DNA of 64,000 nucleotides, from the NCBI RefSeq assembly GCF_009857605.1, contig NZ_WWCT01000018.1, positions 98,981-162,980 on the forward strand, in the 5' to 3' direction. Each line of letters starts with the position of its first letter. The stretch's first letter is position 1. Under the pieces are notes generated by a model that was not told where the DNA came from, made no database searches, and was given only the letters and a program-made list of their open reading frames with translations. The DNA is from Duganella levis (GTDB taxonomy: Bacteria; Pseudomonadota; Gammaproteobacteria; Burkholderiales; Burkholderiaceae_D). A program made the translations under genes and the position numbers. Shown here in pieces: positions 43,465 to 52,212 of this stretch.

Positions 43465-44775
43465 ATGGAAAATCCTACCCAATTCGTCCAATGGCTGCGC
43501 TCTGTCGCGCCTTACATCCACGCTTTCCGTGGCAAGACCTTCGTGGTCGCCTTCCCAGGTGAACTGGTGGCCGCCGGTGCCTTGCCGGTGCTGGCCCACG
43601 ACCTCTCGCTGCTGCACGCGCTCGACATCAACGTCACCGTCATCTACGGCTCCCGGCCGCAAGTCGCCGAACAACTGGCGCTGCGTAACGTCGAAGGCCG
43701 CTTCCACAACGGCGTGCGCATCACCGACACGGCCGCCATGGAGTGCGCCAAGGAAGCCGCCGGCGAACTGCGGCTCGACATCGAGGCCGCATTCAGCCAG
43801 GGCTTGCCGAACACGCCGATGTCCAACGCCGCGATCCGTATCATTTCCGGCAACTTCATCACCGCCAAGCCGCTCGGCGTAATCGACGGCGTCGACCTGG
43901 AACTGACCGGCGTCACCCGCAAGGTCGATGCCGAGACAATTCACTCGATTCTCGGCTCCGACGGCCTGGTGCTGCTGTCGCCACTGGGCTTCTCGCCGAC
44001 CGGCGAGGCGTTCAACCTGACCATGGAAGACGTGGCCTGCTCCACCGCCATCGCGCTGCACGCCGATAAGCTGATCTTCATCACCGAAACGCCGCTGATG
44101 ACCGACGCCGGCGGCTTCGAAATCCGCGAACTGTCGTCGCACCAGGCGGAAGCCGTGCTGCAGGCGGGCTTCCTGCCCGACGCCACCGCGTTCTACCTGA
44201 AGCACTGCGTCAAAGCCTGCGACAACGGCGTCGAGCGCTCGCACATCGTCTCGTTCGACATGGACGGCTCGGCGCTGCTGGAGCTGTTCACCCACGATGG
44301 CGTCGGCACCATGATCTCACACGAGAACCTGGAATCGCTGCGCACCGCCACAATTGAGGACGTTGGCGGCATTATCAAGCTGATCGAACCTCTGGAAGCC
44401 GACGGCACGCTGGTCAAGCGCGGCCGCGAGCTGATCGAGCGCGAAATCGAGATGTTCTCGGTCATCGAGCACGATGGCGTGATCTTTGGCTGCGCGGCGC
44501 TGTATCCGTTCCCGGAACAGAAAATGGCCGAAATGGCATGCCTGACCGTCAACCCCGACGTCCAGGGCCAGGGCGACGGCGACCGCATCCTCAAGCACAT
44601 GGAAAACCGCGCACGCGCGCTGGGCGTCAACAAGCTGTTCGTGCTGACCACCCGCACCTCGCACTGGTTTATCAAACGCGGCTTCGCGCCGGCCACCGTG
44701 GATGCGCTGCCGAAGGACCGTCAGCGCATGTATAACTGGCAGCGCAAATCCCAGGTTCTGATTAAAACCTTATAA
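43465..44775 (+). CDS. argA: amino-acid N-acetyltransferase (N-acetylglutamate synthase)
   Basis: A 436-residue fused enzyme that makes N-acetylglutamate, the first step of arginine biosynthesis. The N-terminal amino-acid-kinase-like domain (about 1-285) contains FVVAFPGELV and VIYGSRPQV; the C-terminal GNAT domain (about 290-430) contains LTVNPDVQGQGDGDRIL. The N-acetylglutamate synthases of this type are feedback-inhibited by arginine. ATG 43465 is the family-typical start; ATG 43456 (MRL extension) is possible. It lies upstream of yggX. Confidence 0.95.
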   Translation: MENPTQFVQWLRSVAPYIHAFRGKTFVVAFPGELVAAGALPVLAHDLSLLHALDINVTVIYGSRPQVAEQLALRNVEGRFHNGVRITDTAAMECAKEAAGELRLDIEAAFSQGLPNTPMSNAAIRIISGNFITAKPLGVIDGVDLELTGVTRKVDAETIHSILGSDGLVLLSPLGFSPTGEAFNLTMEDVACSTAIALHADKLIFITETPLMTDAGGFEIRELSSHQAEAVLQAGFLPDATAFYLKHCVKACDNGVERSHIVSFDMDGSALLELFTHDGVGTMISHENLESLRTATIEDVGGIIKLIEPLEADGTLVKRGRELIEREIEMFSVIEHDGVIFGCAALYPFPEQKMAEMACLTVNPDVQGQGDGDRILKHMENRARALGVNKLFVLTTRTSHWFIKRGFAPATVDALPKDRQRMYNWQRKSQVLIKTL

Positions 44776-44810
44776 TCTCGTTTTTACTTAAAGCTTTAGG
44801 AGCAACCCAT

Positions 44811-45083
44811 ATGGCCCGCACCGTTCAATGCATCAAACTCAACAAGGAAGCCGAGGGCTTGGACTTCCCGCCGTATCCGGGTGAACTGGGTAAGAAGATT
44901 TATGAGTCGGTTTCCAAAGAAGCCTGGGCTGCGTGGCTCAAGCACCAGACCATGCTGGTTAATGAAAACCGCCTGAACCTGGCCGATCAGCGCGCCCGCA
45001 AGTACCTGGCGACGCAGATGGAAAAACACTTCTTCGGCGACGGCGCCGATGCGGCACAAGGCTATGTGCCGCCTGCGGACTAA
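44811..45083 (+). CDS. Fe(II)-trafficking/oxidative damage protection protein YggX
   Basis: A 90-residue small cytoplasmic protein that matches YggX at full length: MARTVQCIKLNKEAEGLDFP with the conserved Cys7, then GKKIYESVSKEAWAAWLKHQ and a C-terminal MEKHFFG. YggX protects Fe-S clusters from oxidation. It follows argA by 35 bases with AGGAG upstream, so it may be read from the argA transcript. Confidence 0.95.
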   Translation: MARTVQCIKLNKEAEGLDFPPYPGELGKKIYESVSKEAWAAWLKHQTMLVNENRLNLADQRARKYLATQMEKHFFGDGADAAQGYVPPAD

Positions 45084-45094
45084 TTCGCCGCCTA

Positions 45095-45115
45095 CTCCCC
45101 GGCCGCGCCGGGGAG
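45095..45115. terminator. bidirectional terminator between yggX and rpiA
   Basis: A perfect 9-bp stem, CTCCCCGGC/GCCGGGGAG with a 3-base loop, lies between two convergent genes. It is followed by a C/T-rich run (TCTCTCC) on the plus strand rather than a clean U-tract. Confidence 0.7.
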
Positions 45116-45125
45116 TCTCTCCAGC

Positions 45126-45803
45126 TTAGAACTTCAGCGTCTTCACGCCTTCCGCAGTGCCCAGCAGGCAGACATTGGCGCCACGCGCCGCAAACAAACC
45201 CACCGCAATCACTCCGACGATCTGGTTGATCTGCGCTTCCAGCGCCTTCGGATCGGTAATCGACAGTCCCGCCACATCCAGCAGATAGCCGCCGTTATCG
45301 GTCACAAACGCTTCGTCCGTGCCCGGCTTCATGCGCAGTTTCGGCGTGCCGCCCAGCTTGACCAGCTCACGCGCCACCGACGCGCGCGCCATCGGGATCA
45401 CTTCCACCGGCAGCGGGAACTTGCCCATCACGTCCACCAGCTTGGAACCGTCGGCGATGCAGACGAACTGCTTGGCCACCGAGGCGACGATCTTCTCGCG
45501 CGTCAGTGCCGCGCCGCCGCCCTTGATCATGGCGCCGCTGTTATCAATTTCATCAGCACCGTCGATGTAGACGGCGATCTCCGCCACATCATTCAGGTCG
45601 AACACTTCGATGCCATGGCCGCGCAGGCGGGCCGCAGTGGCTTCCGACGACGCCACGGCGCCCTTGATGTCGCCCTTGATCTTGGCCAGTTCGTCGATGA
45701 AGAAGTTGGCGGTGGAGCCGGTGCCGACGCCGATGATCTCGTTTTTTACCACATAGTCAATGGCGGTGCGGGCTACGGCTTGTTTCAGTTCGTCTTGGGT
45801 CAT
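45126..45803 (-). CDS. rpiA: ribose-5-phosphate isomerase A
   Basis: A 225-residue enzyme that interconverts ribose 5-phosphate and ribulose 5-phosphate in the pentose phosphate pathway. The substrate loop GVGTGSTANFFIDEL, the acidic DGADEID and the catalytic KGGGAALTREKIVA are all present. Full family length. It is convergent with yggX and divergent from the response-regulator gene at 45993. Confidence 0.97.
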   Translation of the reverse strand: MTQDELKQAVARTAIDYVVKNEIIGVGTGSTANFFIDELAKIKGDIKGAVASSEATAARLRGHGIEVFDLNDVAEIAVYIDGADEIDNSGAMIKGGGAALTREKIVASVAKQFVCIADGSKLVDVMGKFPLPVEVIPMARASVARELVKLGGTPKLRMKPGTDEAFVTDNGGYLLDVAGLSITDPKALEAQINQIVGVIAVGLFAARGANVCLLGTAEGVKTLKF

Positions 45804-45992
45804 GATAAATACATAAGAGAGGGGAAATCGGATGGCGCTATTTTACCACCCCGTTTTTTGCCTAAAAATTGCGCACGGACAACACCGTGCAATAAGCGTA
45901 TAAACGTAACAACACCTGTGATCAGTCAGGCCACTGAGTATGCGAGAATGGACATAGCGCATGCCTATAAAAAGATCGCCGGGGAAGAGACC

Positions 45993-46364
45993 ATGACCAG
46001 CACCAAAACTGTTCTGATAGTCGACGACAGCCGCGTCTCGCGCATGATGGCGCGCCAGTACATCGTCAGCATGCACGCCGACTGGATCGTCGAGGAAGCC
46101 GGCACCGGCGAGGAATCGCTGCTCAAGGCGCGCAGCACCCCGCCCGACCTGATCCTGATGGACGTCAACATGCCCGGCATGGGCGGCATCGCCGCCGCCG
46201 AGCAGTTGCGCCAGGAATTCCCCGCCATCCCCATCTCGCTGCTGACCGCCAACGTGCAGACGGCCACGCGCGAACGCGCCGCCGCCATGGGCATCGGCTT
46301 TGTCGAAAAGCCGATCACCGAGGCGCGCATCGCGCAGCTGGTGGCCACGCTGGAAGCGGCGTAA
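45993..46364 (+). CDS. CheY-like response regulator
   Basis: A 123-residue single-domain receiver. It has the acidic pocket VLIVDDSRVSRMM, the phosphoacceptor Asp in DLILMDVNMPGMGG, LLTANVQTA (Thr) and VEKPI (Lys). No output domain is present, so it signals through protein partners. GGGGAAGAG precedes ATG 45993. It is the first gene of a three-gene operon with a CheC-like phosphatase and a diguanylate cyclase. Confidence 0.9.
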   Translation: MTSTKTVLIVDDSRVSRMMARQYIVSMHADWIVEEAGTGEESLLKARSTPPDLILMDVNMPGMGGIAAAEQLRQEFPAIPISLLTANVQTATRERAAAMGIGFVEKPITEARIAQLVATLEAA

Positions 46365-46366
46365 TC

Positions 46367-47005
46367 ATGTTCACGCTGAGTGAACTGGAAAACGATGCGC
46401 TGATCGAGATCTTCAATATCGGCGTCGGCCACGCGGCGGCGTCGATGAGCGCGATCGTCAACGAACCGGTGCGCATGTCGGTGCCGTCGATCAGCTTCAT
46501 TCCGCGCGCCGAGGCGGCGCGGCTGCTGGGCGCGAATGGACAGGACGCGGCGCCGGAGCGCATCTGCGGCGTCAGCCAGCATTACGCCGGCGCCTTCGAG
46601 ACCGAAGCCATCCTCATGTTCCCCGAAGATAAAAGCCTGGAGATCGTGCGCCTGATGGTGGGCGAAGCGGTGCCGCTGAAGGAGCTGACCGACATGGAGC
46701 AGGAAGCCATGTGCGAGATCGGCAACATCATGCTCAACTCCTGCGTCGGCACGCTGGCCAACATCTTCCAGCGCGAGCTGCAAGGATCGCTGCCGCAGTA
46801 CCACGTTGGCACCAGCGACGAGATCCTCACCGCCACCGCCTCCGGCAGCCAGGCCAACACCGTGGTGCTGATGCTGCACATCGACTTCCTGCTGGAGAAG
46901 CACCAGATCCACGGTTACGTCGCCTTCGTGCTGGCCATCTCGGCGCTGCACGACCTGAAAGACCAGATCAACCTGTACATCGCGCGCGTCATGGGGCAGA
47001 CATGA
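46367..47005 (+). CDS. CheC-like phosphatase
   Basis: A 212-residue CheC/CheX-type protein. Both catalytic E-x2-N motifs are visible: DALIEIFNIGVGHAA near residue 12 and EAMCEIGNIMLNSC near residue 117, so both half-sites look active. CheC proteins dephosphorylate CheY-like receivers. It starts two bases after the response-regulator stop and its stop overlaps the ATG of the diguanylate cyclase (ATGA), which points to a dedicated signalling unit. Confidence 0.9.
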   Translation: MFTLSELENDALIEIFNIGVGHAAASMSAIVNEPVRMSVPSISFIPRAEAARLLGANGQDAAPERICGVSQHYAGAFETEAILMFPEDKSLEIVRLMVGEAVPLKELTDMEQEAMCEIGNIMLNSCVGTLANIFQRELQGSLPQYHVGTSDEILTATASGSQANTVVLMLHIDFLLEKHQIHGYVAFVLAISALHDLKDQINLYIARVMGQT

Positions 47006-47943
47006 ACTCCTCACGTCTGCCCCTGCTGGAAAGCGTGTTCTGCGCGGTGAACGTGGGCGCCATCGTGCTCGATCACCAGCGTCGCATCGCGCTGTGGAAT
47101 GCGTGGATGATCAAACATTCCGGACTGGCGCACGAGCAGGTGCTGGGACAGGACTTCTTTGCCGTCTGCCCGGAGCTGCGCGGCGGCCGCGTGGACGCCG
47201 CCATCCAGTACGCGCTGTACAACAACTTCCCTTCGCTGCTGTCGCAGACGCTGAACAAGGCGCCGTTCCCGCTGTATGTGCGCGATGAGCGCATCCAGCA
47301 GGCGGTGGAAGTTACGCCGCTGGAGGTGGACGGCGCGCCGCGCCACTGCCTGATCCAGGTCACCGATGTCAGCATCGCGGTAACGCGCGAGAAGCTGCTG
47401 CGCGAGCAGGCTATGGTGCTGCGCTCGCAGACGTTTGCCGACGGCCTGACCGGCATCGCCAACCGCCGTCACTTCGACGTGGCGATGGAGAAGGAACACC
47501 GGCGCGCCAAGCGTGGCGGCACGCCGCTGTCGCTGCTGATGATCGACATCGATCACTTCAAGGCCTACAACGATCACTACGGCCACCAGAAAGGCGACCA
47601 GTGCCTGATCCAGGTGGCGGCCGCACTGGCGGATATGCTGAAGCGCCCCTGCGACCTGATGGCGCGCTACGGCGGCGAAGAGTTTGCGATGATACTGCCG
47701 GAGACCGACGTCGATCAGGCGCTGCTGATGGCGGAGTCGATCCGCGCGCGGGCGCAGGAGCTGGCGATACCGCACGAGCGCAATACCGATCCGTCGCAGC
47801 TGGTCACGGTCAGCATCGGCATCGCCACGCAAAAGAGCGACACGCCGGTGGAAATCGACGCCCTGATCGGCGCCGCCGACCGCGCGCTGTACCAGGCCAA
47901 GCGCAATGGCCGCAACCTGATTGCTTCAATGCTTCCCACGTGA
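47002..47943 (+). CDS. PAS-GGDEF diguanylate cyclase
   Basis: A 313-residue cytoplasmic protein: a PAS-like N-terminal domain (about 10-125; GAIVLDHQRRIALWNAWM) and a GGDEF domain (about 140-310). The active-site loop reads RYGGEEFAMILPETD, an active GGEEF form, and the RPCD five residues before it fits the inhibitory RxxD site, so the enzyme is probably active and product-inhibited. It should make cyclic di-GMP under the control of the neighbouring receiver and CheC-like phosphatase. Confidence 0.93.
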   Translation: MNSSRLPLLESVFCAVNVGAIVLDHQRRIALWNAWMIKHSGLAHEQVLGQDFFAVCPELRGGRVDAAIQYALYNNFPSLLSQTLNKAPFPLYVRDERIQQAVEVTPLEVDGAPRHCLIQVTDVSIAVTREKLLREQAMVLRSQTFADGLTGIANRRHFDVAMEKEHRRAKRGGTPLSLLMIDIDHFKAYNDHYGHQKGDQCLIQVAAALADMLKRPCDLMARYGGEEFAMILPETDVDQALLMAESIRARAQELAIPHERNTDPSQLVTVSIGIATQKSDTPVEIDALIGAADRALYQAKRNGRNLIASMLPT

Positions 47944-47948
47944 GGACC

Positions 47949-48425
47949 ATGATGCGTAACCTGCTGCTCTCCCTGATGCTGGTGTCGGCCGGCGTCCACG
48001 CCGCGCCTATCGACCAGCTTTCGTGGCTGGCCGGCTGCTGGAGCGCCGATGGCGGCGAAGCCGGTTCGGTCGAACAATGGACCGCACCGGCCGGCGACTC
48101 GATGATGGGGATGAGCCGCACGCTCAAGGGCGGCAAGGTGGCCAACTATGAATTCATGCGCATCACCACCGCCAACGATGGTACGGTCATCTTCCACGCG
48201 CAGCCTTCCGGCCAGGACGGCGCCAGCTTCACCGCCACTACGCTGACGGCGACAGAGGCGGTGTTTGAAAACCCCGGCCACGACTTTCCGCAGCGCGTGA
48301 TCTACCGCTTCGAAGCGCCGTCCCGGCTGCGCGCCAGCATTGAAGGCACGATCAAGGGCGCCGTCAAACGCATCGACTTTCCCATGACGCGCGCGGCCTG
48401 CGGCGGTCAGGTCCAGACGCGGTAA
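47949..48425 (+). CDS. DUF6265 family secreted protein
   Basis: A 158-residue exported protein with a signal peptide (about 1-19, VSAGVHA). The mature start IDQLSWLAGCWSADGGEAGSVEQ and MMGMSRTLKGGKVANYEFMR fit the DUF6265 family, of unknown function; a lipocalin-like beta barrel is plausible. It starts five bases after the cyclase stop. Its last 19 bases overlap the end of the convergent AraC-type gene. Confidence 0.85.
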   Translation: MMRNLLLSLMLVSAGVHAAPIDQLSWLAGCWSADGGEAGSVEQWTAPAGDSMMGMSRTLKGGKVANYEFMRITTANDGTVIFHAQPSGQDGASFTATTLTATEAVFENPGHDFPQRVIYRFEAPSRLRASIEGTIKGAVKRIDFPMTRAACGGQVQTR

Positions 48426-49240
48426 ATCCAGTAGCTTTCGTCGCTGGAGGCCAGCACGCGCGCCAGTTCCAGCGGCGTGCGGCCGGTGATTTCGCGCGCC
48501 TCGCGGCAGAAATGCGCCTGGTCCGAATAGCCGCCGCGCGCGGCGATGTCGGACCACACGGCTTTGCCGGACAGGTAATCCTCACGCGCCTCAAAGAAGG
48601 TGTGCTCGGCGCGCTGGCGGCGCAGCAGCTTGCGCATCGGCTGTCCGGCACGGGCCTTGATGCGGCGCTCGATATTGCGCACGCCGCGTCCCAGCGCGGT
48701 GTCTGCGACCTCGGTGGCCAGGTGGCGTACCCAGTCGCCGGCGATGGCGCCTGCGCCACCGGGACGCGCGACCTGCCAGCGTGGCTCCAGGAAGTTGTCG
48801 ACCAGCGCCAGCCGCGTGGCATCGTCCGGCGCCGCCAGTACCGCATCGGCCAGCGCCTGCCACTCGGGGCCCAGCGCCTTGATGTCATCCCAACGGTCCA
48901 CCCACTCCGCCACGTCGATGCCGCATAGCGCATGCAGCGCGTGCGGATAAAACATCACCATCAACATGCGCACCGGGCCAGGATTGTAGGTGGTGATCGG
49001 GCGCGTCTGCGGTCCGCCGAAGACGGCGCGAAAGCGTTCCTGCGGCGCGTTCTCAGGCAACAGCACGTCCGTGTCGCCTTCGATGTAAAACGTCACCCAG
49101 CAATGCGGCGTGGCCGGATAGTGATTGAGGCGGTCGCCATCGCTGGCCAGCGGCATCTCCACCGTGCTGCGAACGATGGTCGCCCGCACGCACGATGCCA
49201 GCGATTTGCGCGGGAAAATCAGTCGGGTCGTAGGTTCCAT
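48407..49240 (-). CDS. AraC-family transcriptional regulator
   Basis: A 277-residue regulator with an N-terminal sensing domain (about 1-150) and a C-terminal AraC double helix-turn-helix; the second helix region reads RGGYSDQAHFCREAREITG followed by RTPLELA. The start MEPTTRLIFPRK at 49240 is preferred over a longer reading. It is divergent from the P450 gene across a 95-base gap, so it probably regulates that gene; the inducer is unknown. Confidence 0.9.
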   Translation of the reverse strand: MEPTTRLIFPRKSLASCVRATIVRSTVEMPLASDGDRLNHYPATPHCWVTFYIEGDTDVLLPENAPQERFRAVFGGPQTRPITTYNPGPVRMLMVMFYPHALHALCGIDVAEWVDRWDDIKALGPEWQALADAVLAAPDDATRLALVDNFLEPRWQVARPGGAGAIAGDWVRHLATEVADTALGRGVRNIERRIKARAGQPMRKLLRRQRAEHTFFEAREDYLSGKAVWSDIAARGGYSDQAHFCREAREITGRTPLELARVLASSDESYWIYRVWT

Positions 49241-49335
49241 GCCAAACAGTTTATACCAGGAGCCGATGTCGGAATCATTCAATACAGCGATTTCAGTCAG
49301 GCGCACACTGGGTCATCGTCAACCGAGGAGCAGCC

Positions 49336-50745
49336 ATGTACAACACCATCGCAGCCGAACTTCGCCACATCACCGACCTGCCCGGACCACGGCCATGGCC
49401 ACTGGCCGGCAACCTGCCGCAGATAACGCCCACGCGATTGCATCAGGATCTGGAGGGCTGGGCCAGGCAATACGGGCCGCTGTTCAAGATCAGCTTTGGC
49501 CGCACGCAGATGCTGGTGGTGGCGTCACATGAACTGGTGAACGCGGTGCTGCGCGACCGGCCGGATGGCTTCCGCCGCCCTTCCATCACCGCTACCGTAT
49601 CCGATGAAATGGGCGGCCGTCCCGGCTTGTTCCTGGCCGAAGGCGCGGCGTGGCGCGACCAGCGGCGCATGGTGATGACGGCGCTGGCGCCGCATGCGGT
49701 GAAGGCGTATTTCCCGTCGCTGGTAACGGTGGGCCTGCGGCTGCAACAACACTGGCAGCGGGCCGCGCGCGACGGCCGCGTCATCGATTTGACCGAGGAT
49801 TTGAAGCGCTTCAGCGTCGACATCATCGCCGGGCTGGCGTTTGGCAGCGACGTCAATACCATCGACGGCGGCGAGGATGTGATCCAGCGTCATATGGACA
49901 TTGTGCTGCCGGCGGTGGCGCGCCGCTCGATGGCGTTATTCCCTTACTGGCGCTATGTCAGGCTGCCGCAAGACCGCCAACTGGACACCAGCCTGCTGGC
50001 GCTGAACCAGTCCATCGATGGCCTGATCGCCACCGCCCGCGCGCGGCTGGCGGCGGAACCGGAGCGGCGCGCGCGGCCGGCCAATTTGCTGGAAGCGATG
50101 ATCTGCGCGGCCGATGAAGGCGGCAGCGGCGTCGATGACGTGGCGGTGGCCGGCAACGTCGCCACCATGCTGCTGGCCGGTGAGGACACCACCAGCAACA
50201 CGCTGGCATGGATGCTCTATCTTTTGCATCAAAATCCCGCTGCGATGCAAAAGGCGCGCGAAGAAGTGCTGCGCGTGGCGCCCGAGCCACGCGCATTCAC
50301 CATTGAGCAGATGGACGGGCTGGATTATCTCGACGCCTGCGCGCAGGAAGCCATGCGCCTCAAGCCGGTGGCGCCGTTCATACCGCTGGAGGCGCTGCGC
50401 GACAGCGTGGTCGGCGATGTGCAAGTGCCCAAGGACAGCCTGGTATGGTGCGTGATGCGGAACGACAGCGTATCGAACGACTTCGTCGCCAACGCCGCAG
50501 ACTTCCATCCCGAGCGCTGGCTGGCCGGCGCAGCGCAGCCGATGAACAAACAGGTATCGATGCCCTTCGGCGCGGGCGTGCGCACCTGTCCGGGACGGTA
50601 TCTGGCGCTACTGGAAATCAAACTCGCCAGCGCGATGCTGCTATCGAGTTTCGACATCGCGTCAATCGGCACCGCCAGCGGCGCGGAACCACAGGAACTT
50701 GACGGCTTTACCATGTCGCCAATCGGCTTGCAGATGCGGCTTTGA
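49336..50745 (+). CDS. cytochrome P450
   Basis: A 469-residue P450 monooxygenase, without an N-terminal membrane anchor. It has the I-helix oxygen-activation motif LLAGEDTTSNTLAW, the K-helix ExxR-type segment QEAMRLKPVAPF and the heme-thiolate loop MPFGAGVRTCPGRYLALLE with proximal Cys. It would need a ferredoxin or flavodoxin partner, none of which is adjacent. The oxidised substrate is unknown; no terpene synthase is nearby. An AraC-type gene is divergent upstream. Confidence 0.94.
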   Translation: MYNTIAAELRHITDLPGPRPWPLAGNLPQITPTRLHQDLEGWARQYGPLFKISFGRTQMLVVASHELVNAVLRDRPDGFRRPSITATVSDEMGGRPGLFLAEGAAWRDQRRMVMTALAPHAVKAYFPSLVTVGLRLQQHWQRAARDGRVIDLTEDLKRFSVDIIAGLAFGSDVNTIDGGEDVIQRHMDIVLPAVARRSMALFPYWRYVRLPQDRQLDTSLLALNQSIDGLIATARARLAAEPERRARPANLLEAMICAADEGGSGVDDVAVAGNVATMLLAGEDTTSNTLAWMLYLLHQNPAAMQKAREEVLRVAPEPRAFTIEQMDGLDYLDACAQEAMRLKPVAPFIPLEALRDSVVGDVQVPKDSLVWCVMRNDSVSNDFVANAADFHPERWLAGAAQPMNKQVSMPFGAGVRTCPGRYLALLEIKLASAMLLSSFDIASIGTASGAEPQELDGFTMSPIGLQMRL

Positions 50746-50772
50746 CCAAGCACAACACACTGGGCTTCGCTT

Positions 50773-50788
50773 GACTATATAGATAGTC
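50773..50788. promoter_or_regulatory. candidate operator of the brnTA module
   Basis: GACTAT-ATAG-ATAGTC, a perfect 6-bp inverted repeat, ends one base before the brnT ATG and overlaps a TATATA element that could be the -10. BrnA/BrnTA complexes repress their own promoter, so this is a likely binding site. Confidence 0.6.
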
Positions 50789-50789
50789 G

Positions 50790-51080
50790 ATGCATAATCA
50801 ATTCAACGACGTCGAATTCGATCCGAGAAAAGAGCGAGCAAATCTGCGCAAGCACCGGGTCAGTTTTACTCAGGCCGAACAAGCGCTATACGACCAACTC
50901 GCCATTACCACCGAAGACACTCGGATCGCTAATGAGCAGCGCTTTTCAACGCTCGGCGCTGACGCCAGTGGAAGAGTTCTGATCGTCATTCATACACCGC
51001 GCGGCACACACACTCGACTGATTTCCGCGCGCAAGGCCAGCAAAGGCGAAGCGGAGCAATATTATGCGCAAAGATTATGA
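50790..51080 (+). CDS. brnT: BrnT family toxin
   Basis: A 96-residue type II toxin. The typical N-terminal pattern FDPRKERANLRKHRVSFTQA and the later RVLIVIHTPRGTHTRLISARKAS match BrnT (RelE-like ribonuclease fold). BrnT cuts RNA and is neutralised by BrnA. Its end overlaps the start of the antitoxin gene by 17 bases. An inverted repeat just before the ATG is a likely operator. Confidence 0.88.
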   Translation: MHNQFNDVEFDPRKERANLRKHRVSFTQAEQALYDQLAITTEDTRIANEQRFSTLGADASGRVLIVIHTPRGTHTRLISARKASKGEAEQYYAQRL

Positions 51081-51282
51081 TTTCAGCAAAGGACAACACG
51101 GTCCCGTATTATCCACAGAAGGAAAAACCCACACCTCAATCTGGCTGGATGATGACGTCTACGCCTTCTTCTGCACCAAAGCACAGGCACAGGGACGTGG
51201 TTATCAAGGCTTGATTAACGACACTTTAAGAGAAACGATGAAACACAGCGCGATACCTCCCCAGGAATCTGAACACTACTGA
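51064..51282 (+). CDS. brnA: BrnA family antitoxin
   Basis: A 72-residue antitoxin of the BrnA type. Its ribbon-helix-helix-like C-terminal half reads THTSIWLDDDVYAFFCTKA and GRGYQGLINDTLRETM. It overlaps the brnT end, so the module follows the usual toxin-first BrnTA order. BrnA dimers bind the promoter and inhibit BrnT. Confidence 0.85.
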   Translation: MRKDYDFSKGQHGPVLSTEGKTHTSIWLDDDVYAFFCTKAQAQGRGYQGLINDTLRETMKHSAIPPQESEHY

Positions 51283-51350
51283 TTTGCAAGCATATTTCGC
51301 GTGCTCGGTAAGCATGCTACGCTGATCCCGTGTATCAACGGAGGAGCGCG

Positions 51351-51662
51351 ATGCGGTTTAAATTTGAAACCAAGCGGCATGGACGATGCTATGCCGAGAG
51401 CGAGCATGATGACGACAGCATTCGGGTCGAGATCTGGTACGACGAAAACACCGATCCAAAACGCGTCGAGTACCTGTTGCACATCCGGGACGAACCGCCG
51501 CCCAAGCAGATCACCGAAGCCGGCGCACTGCAGGACGCGACCCGCATCGCCATCAACCACTTCCACGCCACCAAAACCAAGGACGGCGACGAGTTCGAGA
51601 TGCACTGCAGCCGCATCACGCAACGCTGGCCCGGCACGCTGTACAACAAGCTGGGTGGCTAA
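51351..51662 (+). CDS. hypothetical protein (103 aa)
   Basis: I do not recognise this protein. It is acidic, soluble and begins MRFKFETKRHGRCYAESEHD, with several short beta-rich segments (RVEIWYDENTDPKRVEYLLH). GGAGG seven bases upstream of the ATG is a strong ribosome binding site. It is followed directly by the broken dioxygenase-like gene, whose GTG start begins at the next base after the TAA. Confidence 0.6.
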   Translation: MRFKFETKRHGRCYAESEHDDDSIRVEIWYDENTDPKRVEYLLHIRDEPPPKQITEAGALQDATRIAINHFHATKTKDGDEFEMHCSRITQRWPGTLYNKLGG

Positions 51663-52206
51663 GTGAAGCAAGGTTACACGACGCTGCCAGACATGCTGGC
51701 TCCCGCGCGCTTGCAGGCACTGGATGCGGCGCTTGGCGAAGCGCCCGAGAACTCGCGGCTGATGTTACAGCTGGGCTGGTGCAGAGAGCTGGCCGAGGAA
51801 GTACGCATGCAGCTGGTTGCCGCTGGACTGATTTCGGAGGACTATGTCGCCGTCCAGTGCACCTACTTCGAGAAATCGCGCGGCCATAACTGGCTGGTGG
51901 CGCTGCATCAGGACTTGAGCATTCCCGTCAAAGCGCGGCCTACATATCGATGCATGCGGGCCGGAAGACGGCGCGCTGAAAGTCATCCCCGGCTCGCACC
52001 TGAACGGACGGCTGGACGAGGACGACAAGGCGCTGGCGAAAGCCGGCACGGAAGCGGTGTTATGTCCGGTCGCCCAAGGCGCCGGCATGGCGATGCGCCC
52101 GCTGCTGCTGCACGCGTCATCCAAAGCGACCGGCAGCAGCCGCAGGCGCGTGCTGCATTTCCTGTTCGGCCCACCCGCACTGCCCTTCGGCCTGGAGTGG
52201 GCCTGA
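51663..52206 (+). pseudogene. phytanoyl-CoA dioxygenase-like gene with internal deletion
   Basis: The GTG-started frame reads like the N-terminus of a phytanoyl-CoA dioxygenase-like Fe(II)/2-oxoglutarate enzyme (VAQCTYFEKSRGHNWLVALHQ-type, with HxD) until about 51935 (LSIPVKAR). A different frame from about 51941 continues as HIDACGPEDGALKVIPGSH and ends LHFLFGPPALPFGLEW at the TGA 52206. The family normally has about 40-50 residues between these parts, so a deletion that is not a multiple of three has broken the gene. Confidence 0.75.
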
Positions 52207-52212
52207 CGACAA

